Below are positions 41,913-52,280 of a stretch of 64,000 nucleotides of DNA, piece after piece. The DNA comes from Desulfosporosinus youngiae DSM 17734. Lineage in GTDB: Bacteria; Bacillota; Desulfitobacteriia; Desulfitobacteriales; Desulfitobacteriaceae. The notes beneath the pieces were generated by a model. That model made no database searches and was not told where the DNA came from. It saw only the letters and a list, made by a program, of their open reading frames with translations. How positions within the stretch are numbered: the first letter of the stretch is position 1; the number at the start of each line of letters is the position of its first letter. Where the stretch lies: assembly GCF_000244895.1 (NCBI RefSeq), contig NZ_CM001441.1:2500226-2564225 (forward strand). Direction: 5' to 3'. The position numbers were made by a program, and so were the translations under genes.

Positions 41913-42728
41913 ATGGATATGATTCAAGTTAACCAGGAGAAATGTAGCCGCTGTGGACTCTGTGCGGAAGTCTGCCCCTCAGGAAGTATCATTATGGAGA
42001 ATCAAATACCACAGGCCACAGAACGGAATTGTTTTGCCTGTGGACACTGCGTAGCTGTGTGTCCTGTGGCGGCAATGGATAACGTGAAGGCACCACTCGC
42101 CAAACAGTTGCCCCTTGAAAATATGCCTGTCCTTGACGCTGATACTGCAGCCCGCTTTCTCCGCTCCCGGCGATCTATCCGCCGCTACAAGGAAAATCCT
42201 GTACCACGGGAAAAAATAGTGCAGCTCCTCGATATCGCGCGTTTGGCACCAAGCGGAGGCAACACTCAGGGTGTTGCTTATCTCGTCATTGATAACGCTG
42301 AAACGCTGCACAAAATAACGGCTGTTACAGTTGATTGGATGGAAGAGCAATTACAAAATGGCTCTGCCTGGGCACAGTATTATAGCGGAGTGGTGGACAC
42401 TTATCGCCAAACCGGCCAAGACGTTATATTAAGGAACGCTCCATGTCTGATTGTGGCCATAACTGCCAAGGACTTTCGACACCGTGGACGGGATAATACA
42501 CATTTTTCACTTGCCTACGCTGAACTCTACGCTCCGGCTATTGAATTGGGAACATGTTGGGCGGGATTCTTTGAAGGGTGCGCATCCAGCAATTATAAGC
42601 CATTATTGAATATCTTGAAGCTGCCGGAAAACATGGTTGTCACCGGTGGATTGTTAGTAGGTTTCCCAAAGTATACTTATAAACGATTAGTGGACAGAAA
42701 TCCTTTGCAAGTGTCGTGGTGGGACTAA
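41913..42728 (+). CDS. Nitroreductase-family protein with two [4Fe-4S] ferredoxin clusters
   Basis: The 271-residue protein opens with two ferredoxin motifs, CSRCGLCAEVCP and CFACGHCVAVCP, each CxxCxxCxxxCP, then a nitroreductase flavin domain beginning RSRRSIRRYKENPVP and LAPSGGNTQGVAYLV. This fusion is typical of anaerobes; it would pass electrons from ferredoxin-type clusters to FMN and reduce an unknown oxidant. The ATG at 41913 has TAGGAG eight bases upstream. A 3' fragment of a close paralogue lies at 56413-56705. Confidence 0.9.
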   Translation: MDMIQVNQEKCSRCGLCAEVCPSGSIIMENQIPQATERNCFACGHCVAVCPVAAMDNVKAPLAKQLPLENMPVLDADTAARFLRSRRSIRRYKENPVPREKIVQLLDIARLAPSGGNTQGVAYLVIDNAETLHKITAVTVDWMEEQLQNGSAWAQYYSGVVDTYRQTGQDVILRNAPCLIVAITAKDFRHRGRDNTHFSLAYAELYAPAIELGTCWAGFFEGCASSNYKPLLNILKLPENMVVTGGLLVGFPKYTYKRLVDRNPLQVSWWD

Positions 42729-42963
42729 AGACGTGAAAATTCCCTTATAGTTTGGCTATGAGGTGGGGGCAAGGTTATTTATTAGGTTAAAACAGTATGG
42801 TTGGAAACGATCAATCCTGCCAATATCTTTAAGGTGAAGCAGTTTTAATCTCCTAAAGATACATTCAATATTATTTTGAGATATTTGGAAAAAAGCTTTT
42901 ACAGGCTTTTTTCTTTTTTTAACGAATGAATAGGTAGCATTTTTTATTGAAAGGGAGTTAGGA
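42729..42963 (+). terminator. Intergenic region with terminator at 42888-42920
   Basis: GAAAAAAGC (42888-42896) pairs with GCTTTTTTC (42905-42913), followed by seven T. It lies upstream of the surface protein gene, so it ends transcription from the nitroreductase side or acts in the leader of the next gene. Nothing else is visible. Confidence 0.75.
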
Positions 42964-45900
42964 ATGCAGAAATTTCGCCTCAAAACATTTTTCGTTGTTC
43001 TTCTTACCTTTTTACTCATTTTTTCTCAAATAGGTTTTGCTCAAGCTACCAACAGTGCAGATACAATTCCTTTGGATTTCACCCCCTTTACCAGTTTAAT
43101 GGACCCTATCCAGCCCATCGTCTACCTGACATGTCCAGATCAAAAGTTACTCTATGCCATCAATATAGAAACCAAAGAAACCAAAACTCTCGCCTTTGAG
43201 TTGAAACCAAAAATGATGACTTATGACCAGAAGCAACTCTTCGTGGCCTTTTCTACAGATTCAATTCATCATTCAGACACAAAAGGGAAAATTGCGATCA
43301 TTGATACGGATACCTTTACTCAAGTTGATGAATTGAATATCGACGTTGACCCCTTCTTCATCGCTGTCAAAGACAGTTATATCTTTATTTCATATTATGG
43401 CGGCTATGTCTCCTATTCTCTGTCAACAAAAGAGCGGATAACGCTTGCCTCTGGAATTTTCGGAACTTCAGCATTGGCTGTAAATCAACAATCAAGTCGG
43501 CTTTATCTGATTCCACAAGCAGCAAAGCCTCAGCCGATAGTTGCTGATATCTTCCAGGGTATTCTCATGAATTCTTTTTATGGTCCAGAAACGAGTATCC
43601 CGTATACAGATTATGATTTAAGCAGTGGTATTTATATTCCCACTCCGCCCTTTGCTAATTTTCGGATCAAAGCGTCTCCGGATGGACAATATGTGTTCGA
43701 TACTTCGGGGCAGGTCATGGATGCTAGTCTTAATTTAGTGACCAAGCTGGGGTATATGTTGAGTGATGTTGCTTTTGATCCGATCAGCACTAATTTTTAC
43801 GCAGCCGAACGGAATATTATTAAAGCTTATGGCAAGGACTATGAGAGCAATAATAGTGGTTTTATGAGCTTTAAAAACTATGCCCTGCTTAACACCAGCG
43901 GGACTATTCAAGAGCTTAATTTTCAAAGGAACCGGCTCATTGCTTTGACCAAAACTAAAACAGGTCAGCACCAACTGGAAATACTGGCAGCTCCGGCAGC
44001 CTATGTATCCAACCCGGAATATAATGATTTTCCTCCCATTCCTATCGATTTCAAACCTACTGCTTTTATTTATAGTCCTGACCAGCCTATAGTCTATATG
44101 ACTGATGCAAACAACCGCAGATTGTATTCCTTAAATTACGAAACTCACGTTGTTAAAAGTCTGGAGTTTTCAGCACAACCGGAAAAGCTGGCTCTTGCTA
44201 ATAACAAGCTCTACGTTACCTTATTTAAAGGACCTCATCAAGACTGGAACCCCATTGAACCTCCGCCAGGTCTGGTAGAGATAATTAACACGGATACTTT
44301 CACAATCTCGGACGAGATCCAATTAGAGGCAGATCCGCTCGATATTGCTGTGAGTACCGATGGTTACATCTATATTCTCGGCGGTACTCACAATTCTGCT
44401 AAAATCAGCAGTTATTCAGAGGCAACCAAACGTAGGGTTGCCACCTTTGACCAGAATTACGGCATTTACTCCATGACTCTAAATCCGGTAACTAACCAGC
44501 TTTATGTGAATGGTTATTCCATGGCTACTAACATCATTACTTTGAACCATGGGCAATTTGACACCATCAAAGTTATGGATATAGTCACTGGGGTAACGGG
44601 TGTTTCACCTGACGGACAGTATGTACTGAGCTACGATGCTATCCTGGATTCTAAGCTGAATAAATTGAGAGACATTCAGGATATAACTCGTGCAGCCTTT
44701 GATATAACCAATCAAAAGTTTTTTGTTCAGACTTCGGATACAAATATCGATGTCTATGATTATGATGCCTTATTTAATCAATCCCTGAAGAAACTTAGTT
44801 CACTTACGTCCACTGACACGATTCGTGGGATATCAATTCAAAAGGGTAAATTGATTTCAATTTCTCAGAATACGAATAAAAGTTTTTCCCTAACCGGGCA
44901 CTATGTCGAAAAGCTGCCTCTGGTATCACAAGCAGCCGAACAACCGGAGGCAGTCGCAGGGTTTCCTCCTGAAAACTCCAGTGACCTTCCTACTAATTAT
45001 CCCGTTGCTGTCGAGTTTTCACAAATGGTATTCCCAGGCAACAATTTGTCAGGTATTAAACTCCAAACCGGAACGGTTCAGGTTCCGATAGATGTGCAGT
45101 TAGTTAATAGAACCTTATTGATAACACCGAAAAGTGAGCTGGATTACAATACCCAATACACTCTTACCGTTCCCGAGAACGCTGTGGTGGGATATACCGG
45201 TGTAAACAGTAAGTCAATGTATACCTTAACCTTTAACACAGATCGAGAGTTTAACAGGTTAGGCGGTATAGACCGTTATGCAACAAGTACTGAAATTGCC
45301 AAAAAAGGATGGCAGCAATCGGATTATGCTGTGCTTGTCTATGGAGGAAACTTTCCCGATGCGTTATGTTCAACACCCTTAGCGGCAAAGTTTCGGGCTC
45401 CGATTCTTTTAACAGATCAAAACACCTTATCTCCAACAGCAGAGGCAGAAATAACACGTCTCGGAGTAAAAAGAGTGTTTATCGTCGGAGGTACGGGAGT
45501 CGTGTCCGGCCATATTGAAGAGAATCTTAAGTCAAGAAATATTCAAGTGGTACGTTTAGCGGGTACAACCCAGTATGATACCTCGGCTGCTGTCGCAGAT
45601 TATCTCGGTCCGAGTGAGCAGGTTTTTGTTGTCTCAGGAGAAAGTTTTCCGGATGCCTTGTCCATTGCTTCCTATGCAGCCAGCCAAAGGAGTCCGATAT
45701 TACTGACAAGACGGAATGCTTTACCTGCACCTATTCTCGATTATGTCAGAAATAATGGCGTGAACAAAGCCTATATTATCGGGGGAACGGCCGTAATTAA
45801 TAGTCCTGCAACTTATGATCTTCCGGCCCCGGAGCGGGTCTCTGGTGAGACTCTCTATGATACGAATCAGGAGGTGTTCAAAAAATTCAGCTTCGATTAT

Positions 45901-46122
45901 TCGGTCACCTTCTTAGCTAATGGCGAATCCTTCCCGGATGCACTATCTGGGTCAGCCCTTGCAGCAATAGGACAGCATCCGGTGCTTCTCCTTTCCGGCG
46001 CGACCAGCAAGGATATTATCAATGATATCAACTATAACAAAGGGATGATGAAGATGAAGTATATTCTTGGCGGAACTGTAATTATGCCGGATTTGCTCAT
46101 CGATCAAGTTTTTAAACAATAG
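42964..46122 (+). CDS. Large exported beta-propeller/CWB2 surface protein
   Basis: The 1052-residue protein has a signal peptide (FRLKTFFVVLLTFLLIFSQI, cut near AQA). Two related propeller-like halves follow (about 35-340 and 355-660): each opens with PI(V)YLT/MT..., DAN/PDQK.LY(A/S)(I/L)N and has a TDTFT...VD/ELN.. blade pattern. Next is an SbsA-type Ig-like domain (PENSSDLPTNYPVAVEFSQM... YTLTVPENAVV) and three CWB2 repeats (RLGGIDRYATSTEIAK, VVRLAGTTQYDTSAAVADY, RVSGETLYDTNQEVFK). It would be anchored in the cell wall by the CWB2 repeats, with the propellers outside, for binding or adhesion. Confidence 0.85.
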   Translation: MQKFRLKTFFVVLLTFLLIFSQIGFAQATNSADTIPLDFTPFTSLMDPIQPIVYLTCPDQKLLYAINIETKETKTLAFELKPKMMTYDQKQLFVAFSTDSIHHSDTKGKIAIIDTDTFTQVDELNIDVDPFFIAVKDSYIFISYYGGYVSYSLSTKERITLASGIFGTSALAVNQQSSRLYLIPQAAKPQPIVADIFQGILMNSFYGPETSIPYTDYDLSSGIYIPTPPFANFRIKASPDGQYVFDTSGQVMDASLNLVTKLGYMLSDVAFDPISTNFYAAERNIIKAYGKDYESNNSGFMSFKNYALLNTSGTIQELNFQRNRLIALTKTKTGQHQLEILAAPAAYVSNPEYNDFPPIPIDFKPTAFIYSPDQPIVYMTDANNRRLYSLNYETHVVKSLEFSAQPEKLALANNKLYVTLFKGPHQDWNPIEPPPGLVEIINTDTFTISDEIQLEADPLDIAVSTDGYIYILGGTHNSAKISSYSEATKRRVATFDQNYGIYSMTLNPVTNQLYVNGYSMATNIITLNHGQFDTIKVMDIVTGVTGVSPDGQYVLSYDAILDSKLNKLRDIQDITRAAFDITNQKFFVQTSDTNIDVYDYDALFNQSLKKLSSLTSTDTIRGISIQKGKLISISQNTNKSFSLTGHYVEKLPLVSQAAEQPEAVAGFPPENSSDLPTNYPVAVEFSQMVFPGNNLSGIKLQTGTVQVPIDVQLVNRTLLITPKSELDYNTQYTLTVPENAVVGYTGVNSKSMYTLTFNTDREFNRLGGIDRYATSTEIAKKGWQQSDYAVLVYGGNFPDALCSTPLAAKFRAPILLTDQNTLSPTAEAEITRLGVKRVFIVGGTGVVSGHIEENLKSRNIQVVRLAGTTQYDTSAAVADYLGPSEQVFVVSGESFPDALSIASYAASQRSPILLTRRNALPAPILDYVRNNGVNKAYIIGGTAVINSPATYDLPAPERVSGETLYDTNQEVFKKFSFDYSVTFLANGESFPDALSGSALAAIGQHPVLLLSGATSKDIINDINYNKGMMKMKYILGGTVIMPDLLIDQVFKQ

Positions 46123-46131
46123 GATGAACTA

Positions 46132-46164
46132 GGTGCCAATCAGATTTAAAAGCTGACTGGTACC
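46132..46164 (+). terminator. Terminator
   Basis: GGTGCCAATCAG (46132-46143) pairs with CTGACTGGTACC (46153-46164) with one mismatch and one wobble, followed by ATTTTA. The remaining 300 bp before the next gene are AT-rich and probably hold its promoter; nothing further is visible. Confidence 0.7.
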
Positions 46165-46467
46165 ATTTTACATAGTTTTTAATCTTTTTGGATTAAATAA
46201 TATATTTTCCTTATATATTTACGGATTTCAAGGTTTTCGCAGCGTCAGCCGCACGATTCAGTGAGTTATTGACTGTGTTATAAAACACAAGCCGTTCAAG
46301 GATTATATAAATACGAGTGATAGAATATAAATAGGAGCCAAATTATACTTGTATAAATTATAATGGACAGGCTTTGCATGAAATCCAAAGCAATAGCGAA
46401 AATATTGAACTGCTCATAAGGAGATTCAAAAAAGATGTGGAAGAGTAAAGTAAGGTAAAGATGAAGG

Positions 46468-46896
46468 ATGACAAAGAGGAGAATTTTTATTTCTATTAAG
46501 CAGGCGGGGAAACGTAAAGACTATATTACGAAAAAAGAGCTGGTTTTGCCAAAGGTCCCCCTCAACTTACGAGAACTTATCTCCGGGATTGTACAGATTA
46601 ATGTTGTTGAGTACAATAACAAAGCTCGCGAGCCTTGGATCATGAACTATCTATCGTCTGAGGAGATAGAGAATCAGGCGGAAACCGGCAAGGTTGGCTT
46701 TGGCGAACCTAAGAACAGTCAGCAGGCCGATGTGACAAAAGCAATCGCTGCAGCTCTTACAGCCTTTGAGGACGGTATCTATCGGGTATTTAGCGATGAA
46801 AAAGAAATTTCAGAGCTTGATGAGATGCTTTCCTTAAATGAAGGGGATGTCCTGACCTTTATCCGGTTCACAATGCTTGCCGGCAGAATGTGGTGA
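46468..46896 (+). CDS. Small conserved-looking protein paired with a DUF4132-like giant
   Basis: This 142-residue soluble protein (ATG 46468) is not one I recognise. It is mixed alpha/beta with a basic N-terminus (MTKRRIFISIKQAGKRKDYI) and ends ELDEMLSLNEGDVLTFIRFT and MLAGRMW. Its stop is 13 bp before the giant gene, which has a GAGGTG site, so the two are co-transcribed. It is probably a dedicated partner. Confidence 0.65.
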   Translation: MTKRRIFISIKQAGKRKDYITKKELVLPKVPLNLRELISGIVQINVVEYNNKAREPWIMNYLSSEEIENQAETGKVGFGEPKNSQQADVTKAIAAALTAFEDGIYRVFSDEKEISELDEMLSLNEGDVLTFIRFTMLAGRMW

Positions 46897-46909
46897 GGTG
46901 ATTTGAAAA

Positions 46910-49900
46910 ATGTATTACATAACCAACAATGAAGCCAAGCAAAAGTACCTTGCCAGGCTAGACTCTCAACTGAGTTTGTTTTTGGGCAGAAATAATGAAC
47001 TGTTTAAGGCCATCTTAGCCTGCTTCCGTACTAATATAAATACCCATCATGTAGCGGATAAAAAGTTGAATGAACTTCAGAAACTATTATGGCAGGCAGA
47101 CACTGAACAGATTGCCAGTATTTTTTCCGCGGGCGAATTTAAAGTTTTAGTAAAGCTTCTGGGAAAGGAATGGGCCGGGAAGTTTAAAAAAATTTGGGAC
47201 AGGGGTCCCGACTATATCTATTCATCAGGATATGACCGGCGTTCCTTCCGGACCCAATCATTCCAAGTGCACTATCTTTCTGCCAATGTAAGAAAGCTGG
47301 ATTGTATGATTGATCTGGTCGCTAATGATTTTACCTATGAGCGCTACTTCACTCAAAAAAACAATGTCTTTGCCAACAATCCGGTCATCGCTGACCTGCT
47401 GGCACTGGAAATAGATGAGGGCAATCAAGGGGTGCTTGATTGGCTTCAGGATATTGTGTTTGGCGATAACAACACAGGTCTTATGACTCATGAAATGATT
47501 AAGGGATTGCTTATGAGCCACAGCAGTCAAGCACACAAGTGGGTTGGAGACCTGCTTCTGGCGGCTAAATTGCAAGAGGGACTGCGCCAGTCTATAGTTG
47601 AAAAAATGGACGAAGGATCTAAGGGAGGCTTCCTGTATATTCTAAAAATCATTCTCGATCATGATCTGGCCCGCTTTTCTTCGGTTGTTCGGGCTTTTGA
47701 TGTTTGGACGGGACTTGGCATTGGGGCTCAGAAACCTGCTGTCATTAAAAAGTGTTTGGTAGCCGCTTACCGATGTCTGACCGAAGAGGCTTATCGGGAG
47801 GAATGCCTGACGGGCAGCGACGCCCTGCTTATTTTTATGGGGCTCTGGGCCCTGGCCTTTGAGGAAGTAGGCTTCATCGAGAGCTGCCTGAAACCTCTGC
47901 TCAGTGCACCGGAAAAGTATAAAAGAATGGCCGCCCTCTTCTTTTTAGGACAGACAAATTCTCCCCTTTTACAGCATGGACTTGCTGCACCGCTGCTGGA
48001 TGATCCGGAGGAAGAGGTAAAATGCTGGGTACTCGGCAATCTTTTCCCTGATCTGGGCCTAAGATCTTTGAACCCGGAATATCAGGCCGGACTCGTCAAA
48101 TATGATAGAATCGGGAGTATTGTCAGTCGGGAGAAATTATTCGACAAGCTGAAAACTATGCTGGATAACCTTCCCCGCCAAGGGCTGGTCTTCAGGGAGA
48201 GCCTTTTTCCCTGGTGCCGGATTAGCACATCATCTGATGAAATAATTGCCAAGATGCTGCTGGCCTTTGCCCCTGAAACGTCAGCTGAAAAGGTTGACTT
48301 AATCCTCGATTACCGGGATAAAATGAGTCCCGATACCCGCCGGGAATTCCTGCAGGCCTTTTTGAAAACTCCCCGCACAAGCAAACAAAAAACAGCGCTT
48401 GTCGAGCTGATGGGGGATAAAAGCTCCTATGTAAGAACAACCGCTCTTGAAATAGTTAAAGAATTGGAACTTGCCCAGAAGGATTACCGAATCATCGAAG
48501 ATTTACTGCACTATAAATCAGGCGACTTGAGGAAAAACGCGATTTCCCTGTTGTTACGCCGTTCTCCCTCAGACTTATTAGGGAGTATCCAACGATTGGT
48601 TGATGACAGAAATGAGAATAAACACCTGGCAGCCCTGGACATGATCTCAGCCGTTGAAAATGATCCAACCTACAAGGAAATACTGCCGGATTGCCGCGTG
48701 ATGGCCGGAGTGCTGGCCGGAACATCTCAGAAAACCAAGGTTCTGGCTGACAAAATAACCAACCATGCTCAACCTGTTTATACAGCAGCCAATGGCTTCG
48801 GACTCTATAAGCCAACCCAGGAGATTTCTCTGCCAGAAATAAGCTGTTCCGAAGGCTTCTCAGCTAAGGATATTCTTTCTTTAACCTATGAGGAAATCGA
48901 AGAGATCCTCCTGGCTCTAAGTGGTCTGATTGATCAGCATAAGGATTATGAATATGAGGTTGAAGACTGGAATGGGTCAATGACCAAAGTGGTGCTCGGC
49001 GGTCTATACGATCTCAGAAGTTTTAAATGCCGTGTTAAAGGAGTTTTTACCCTTGATGATTATCCCCTTCCGAAAGTGTGGAGGGAGGCAGCTCAAGATA
49101 ATCATCTGACAGCCCAAAGATTATTGGCCCTCTTATTTCATTATCTTATGCGCAACTCGTTTCAGCAAAAACAGCGAGAGTGGTTTGAAAAGCTGATGGC
49201 TGATTTGTTCGCCGTAAATCATCAGAAAATAGAGGGGATTTTCAAGAAAATACCCTACCTGGGTCATATTCGGAGTATTCTTTCTGCGTTGCTCAGTGAG
49301 CAGGCCCCAGAGGAGGTATTTCCGCTCTGCCGGGAGATGACCGCCTATATTTATCAAGAGACTCCGGTCCATCGTTTCGCGGAAGATTATGAAAAGAGGA
49401 GTAACAAAGGATCCTTTTATTATTATGGAAGACATTCTTCCTGCCTGGTCAATGCCCAGGAGATTTCCTTCTGGCATCATAATTTGAGCGCGAATATTTA
49501 CAATGAACAAAGCTTCCGGGACGGTTTTCAAATCAGGTATGCCTTGTATAAAGCTTCAGGTTTCAAATCACCGGCCTCACTGCAATTGGCCGAATTTGAA
49601 AAAGCTTTCACTCTGGGACTAGTGGATGAGAATGAATTATACGCCGAGTTTTGCGGCAGGCCTTTAAGCGGCGAAAATTTAAACAGTCTGACTAATAGTA
49701 AACGAGGCGGGCATAAAGACCTGGCCGGCTGTCTCAAGCTTAATGAAGTCGGTCAGAAGGTTATTGAACGGATCGTTGGCCTTGAATTAAAACGAGGGGA
49801 TATGACCACTGAAGTCAGCCATCTGGCCGCCAAAATAGATCATTGCTCCGGTACCAGGTTCTTTGTGGATATCCTGGTAGGAGCTGAAAAGGATACTTAT

Positions 49901-51847
49901 GTAAGAGGGTACAATTCCGTGGGGGGTGACAGCACCAAAAAGGAGATTTTCAGTCACCTGCTGAGATGCCTGTATCCGGAGGACGGTGAGGATGAAAGCA
50001 CCCTGAGCGAGCTGCTTAAGGATGTTAAGGTAACGGAGAAGCAATTGATTGATGCCGGGATGTATGCGCCCCAATGGCTGGATATTGTAGAGAAGTATCT
50101 GGATTGGCCGGGGCTTAAATCAGCCTGTTGGTATTTCCATGCTCATGTTAACGAAACCTTCTCAGCGGAGAAAGAAACCTTGGTGGCCCGTTATTCCCCG
50201 GTGTCCCCCCAGGATTTTAAAGACGGGGCCTTTGATATTGTCTGGTTTAAGGAGGCTTATGCCGCCCTGGGTGAAAAGCGTTTTAAAATTGTTTATGACA
50301 GTGCCAAATATATCGGAGGGGGACAGCACAAACGTGCCCAGCTTTTTGCCGATGCTGTTTTAGGGCGAATCGATGTCCAAGACGCAGAACAAGTCATCAG
50401 GGAAAAACGCAACAAGGATTATGTGCTCTGTTATGGCCTCATACCACTGAGCGGTGACAAAACTGAATTGCTGAACCGGTATGAGTTCTTGCAGTTGTTT
50501 CTGAAAGAGAGCAAGCAGTTCGGGGCGCAGCGGCGGGAAAGTGAAGGAAAAGCAGTCTCCATTGCCTTGGAGAATTTGGCGCGGAATGCAGGCTTTCAAG
50601 ACTCAACCAGATTTATCTGGTCTATGGAAACAGAAAAGCTCAAAGACATTGCCAGCTATCTGGAACCTGTAGCTGTTGAGGATATCGAACTTAAGATTAT
50701 TATTGACGAATTGGGCAGAGCTTCAATCGGCGCTGTGAAAGGCGGCAAAGTCCTGAAGGATGTTCCGGCTAAGTTAAAGAATCATGACTATGTTAAGGAG
50801 ATAAAAGCGGTCCAAAAATCACTCAAGGATCAATTTGCCCGAGCCAGGTTATCTCTGGAGAAAGGGATGGAAGCCGGGGATAGGTTTACGGCAGAGGAGC
50901 TGCAAAATCTTGCTCAAAATCCGATTATCTATCCCCTTTTGCAGAACCTTGTTTTTCAGTGTGGCCATAAACTGGGCTTTTTCAGAAATAATGCCCTGGT
51001 TGATACCCAAAACCAAAGCTATCAGCTGCGACAGGAGGATGAATGCCTGATAGCTCACCCTGTTCACCTTTACGCAAGTAAGGAATGGGCTGCCTACCAA
51101 AAGGATATTTATGACCGCAGGATTGTCCAACCCTTTAAGCAGGTATTCAGAGAACTCTATCAACCGAATAGAGATGAGCTGGAGGGTCGTACCCTGTCCC
51201 ACAGGTATGACGGTCATCAAATTCAGCCGAAAAAGGCGGCTGCGCTCCTGAGAGGCAGAGGTTGGACGGTCAGCTACGAAGAAGGTCTGCAAAAGGTCTT
51301 TTACAAGGAAAATATCATCGCCCAAATCTATGCCATGGCCGACTGGTTTTCTCCCGCTGAGGTTGAGGCTCCGACCATTGAAGGCATAGCCTTCTGGGAC
51401 AGAAAAACCGGCAAGGGCTTACCGGTTACAGAAATTCCTGAAATAATCTTTTCCGAGGTCATGCGGGATGTGGATCTCGTAGTCAGTGTGGCTCACGTCG
51501 GAGGGGTAGACCCTGAAGCCAGCCTGTCGACCATCGAAATGCGCAGGGTCATTGTAGCGGAAATGCTGAGATTACTAAAACTGACCAATGTGGAATTAAA
51601 AGGCTCCCATGCCTTCATTAAGGGGACACTTGGCCAGTATACAGTCCACCTGGGCAGTGCTGTTGTCCATAAAATGGCCGGCGGAGCTGTGCATATCCTG
51701 CCCGTCCACTCCCAACACAGAGGGCGTATCTTTCTCCCCTTTCTTGATGATGATCCGAAAACTGCCGAAATAATCTCCAAAATTGTTTTCCTGGCTGAGG
51801 ACAGCAAGATCAAAGATCCTAATATATTGCTTCAGATAGCAGACTAA
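46910..51847 (+). CDS. Giant DUF4132-like protein
   Basis: The 1645-residue protein has no signal peptide or membrane segment. Residues about 330-650 look like HEAT-type helical repeats (e.g. AALFFLGQTNSPLLQHGL, DKSSYVRTTALEIVKELELA). The C-terminal third resembles DUF4132-family proteins, ending in the block VVHKMAGGAVHILPVHSQHR and GRIFLPFLDDDPKTAEIISK, which I recall as the tail of that family. Function is not established; members occur next to AAA ATPases, vWA and WGR proteins. A TerD-vWA gene lies 6 kb downstream, not adjacent. Identification is by pattern only. Confidence 0.65.
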   Translation: MYYITNNEAKQKYLARLDSQLSLFLGRNNELFKAILACFRTNINTHHVADKKLNELQKLLWQADTEQIASIFSAGEFKVLVKLLGKEWAGKFKKIWDRGPDYIYSSGYDRRSFRTQSFQVHYLSANVRKLDCMIDLVANDFTYERYFTQKNNVFANNPVIADLLALEIDEGNQGVLDWLQDIVFGDNNTGLMTHEMIKGLLMSHSSQAHKWVGDLLLAAKLQEGLRQSIVEKMDEGSKGGFLYILKIILDHDLARFSSVVRAFDVWTGLGIGAQKPAVIKKCLVAAYRCLTEEAYREECLTGSDALLIFMGLWALAFEEVGFIESCLKPLLSAPEKYKRMAALFFLGQTNSPLLQHGLAAPLLDDPEEEVKCWVLGNLFPDLGLRSLNPEYQAGLVKYDRIGSIVSREKLFDKLKTMLDNLPRQGLVFRESLFPWCRISTSSDEIIAKMLLAFAPETSAEKVDLILDYRDKMSPDTRREFLQAFLKTPRTSKQKTALVELMGDKSSYVRTTALEIVKELELAQKDYRIIEDLLHYKSGDLRKNAISLLLRRSPSDLLGSIQRLVDDRNENKHLAALDMISAVENDPTYKEILPDCRVMAGVLAGTSQKTKVLADKITNHAQPVYTAANGFGLYKPTQEISLPEISCSEGFSAKDILSLTYEEIEEILLALSGLIDQHKDYEYEVEDWNGSMTKVVLGGLYDLRSFKCRVKGVFTLDDYPLPKVWREAAQDNHLTAQRLLALLFHYLMRNSFQQKQREWFEKLMADLFAVNHQKIEGIFKKIPYLGHIRSILSALLSEQAPEEVFPLCREMTAYIYQETPVHRFAEDYEKRSNKGSFYYYGRHSSCLVNAQEISFWHHNLSANIYNEQSFRDGFQIRYALYKASGFKSPASLQLAEFEKAFTLGLVDENELYAEFCGRPLSGENLNSLTNSKRGGHKDLAGCLKLNEVGQKVIERIVGLELKRGDMTTEVSHLAAKIDHCSGTRFFVDILVGAEKDTYVRGYNSVGGDSTKKEIFSHLLRCLYPEDGEDESTLSELLKDVKVTEKQLIDAGMYAPQWLDIVEKYLDWPGLKSACWYFHAHVNETFSAEKETLVARYSPVSPQDFKDGAFDIVWFKEAYAALGEKRFKIVYDSAKYIGGGQHKRAQLFADAVLGRIDVQDAEQVIREKRNKDYVLCYGLIPLSGDKTELLNRYEFLQLFLKESKQFGAQRRESEGKAVSIALENLARNAGFQDSTRFIWSMETEKLKDIASYLEPVAVEDIELKIIIDELGRASIGAVKGGKVLKDVPAKLKNHDYVKEIKAVQKSLKDQFARARLSLEKGMEAGDRFTAEELQNLAQNPIIYPLLQNLVFQCGHKLGFFRNNALVDTQNQSYQLRQEDECLIAHPVHLYASKEWAAYQKDIYDRRIVQPFKQVFRELYQPNRDELEGRTLSHRYDGHQIQPKKAAALLRGRGWTVSYEEGLQKVFYKENIIAQIYAMADWFSPAEVEAPTIEGIAFWDRKTGKGLPVTEIPEIIFSEVMRDVDLVVSVAHVGGVDPEASLSTIEMRRVIVAEMLRLLKLTNVELKGSHAFIKGTLGQYTVHLGSAVVHKMAGGAVHILPVHSQHRGRIFLPFLDDDPKTAEIISKIVFLAEDSKIKDPNILLQIAD

Positions 51848-51898
51848 CTTTTTTTTGATAAAATGACGCCCCTATACACATTGTTGTGAGGAACAAAA

Positions 51899-52056
51899 CA
51901 GGCCGCCTCGTGTTATGAGGCGGCCTGAAGCCAGTGAATTGTTATGATCATAAAAAAGAAATAACCGCCCCTGGCAAGGTTTGCGGTTATTTCTTATAAC
52001 CCGTAAATCCGGCTAACCGTTCGGTTAGACAATCTGCCGGGCTGGCGTGCATGCAA
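51899..52056. repeat. Intergenic repeat, copy A (about 158 bp)
   Basis: Homologous to 54972-55138. It opens with the hairpin CAGGCCGCCTC/GAGGCGGCCTG (51899-51927), which probably terminates the giant gene. A hairpin with arms GAAATAACCGC/GCGGTTATTTC follows, then CTAACCGTTCGGTTAG and CTGCCGGGCTGGCGTGC. Several compensating changes between copies (GCCTC/GAGGC versus GTCTC/GAGAC) show that base pairing is kept, so RNA or DNA structure matters. Confidence 0.7.
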
Positions 52057-52160
52057 CATGTCAGTCCTTATTTAATATTATATCCATAGATTGTAAAATA
52101 TGCAACCAGCTCACCTTTGGAAGATGAAGGAGCCGCTGCCGTGGTTAGTCAACTAACAGC

Positions 52161-52188
52161 TTGACAAATGAATGAATTTTATTATAAT
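52161..52188 (+). promoter_or_regulatory. Promoter of the pab operon
   Basis: TTGACA (52161-52166) and TATAAT (52183-52188), 16 bases apart. The transcript would have a leader of about 125 nt before pabA. Confidence 0.75.
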
Positions 52189-52236
52189 TAAGTCAAATTT
52201 AATATTAAGGGTGTGCCCAATTCAATTGGAAGACTG

Positions 52237-52280
52237 CCGAAAACAATAACAGAAATTCTGTTAGTGTTTTCGGTTTTTTT
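52237..52280 (+). terminator. Leader terminator (attenuator) before pabA
   Basis: CCGAAAACA (52237-52245) pairs with TGTTTTCGG (52265-52273) and TAACAG with CTGTTA inside, followed directly by seven T (52274-52280). It lies between the promoter and pabA, 41 bp before the start codon, so it should control read-through. No antiterminator or leader peptide is obvious. Confidence 0.75.

Noticed and set aside
51940-52056. Known riboswitch (c-di-GMP, cobalamin or similar) in the intergenic repeat
   Set aside because: I could not match the conserved cores of these classes, and the element lies 3' of genes and upstream of a separate promoter.
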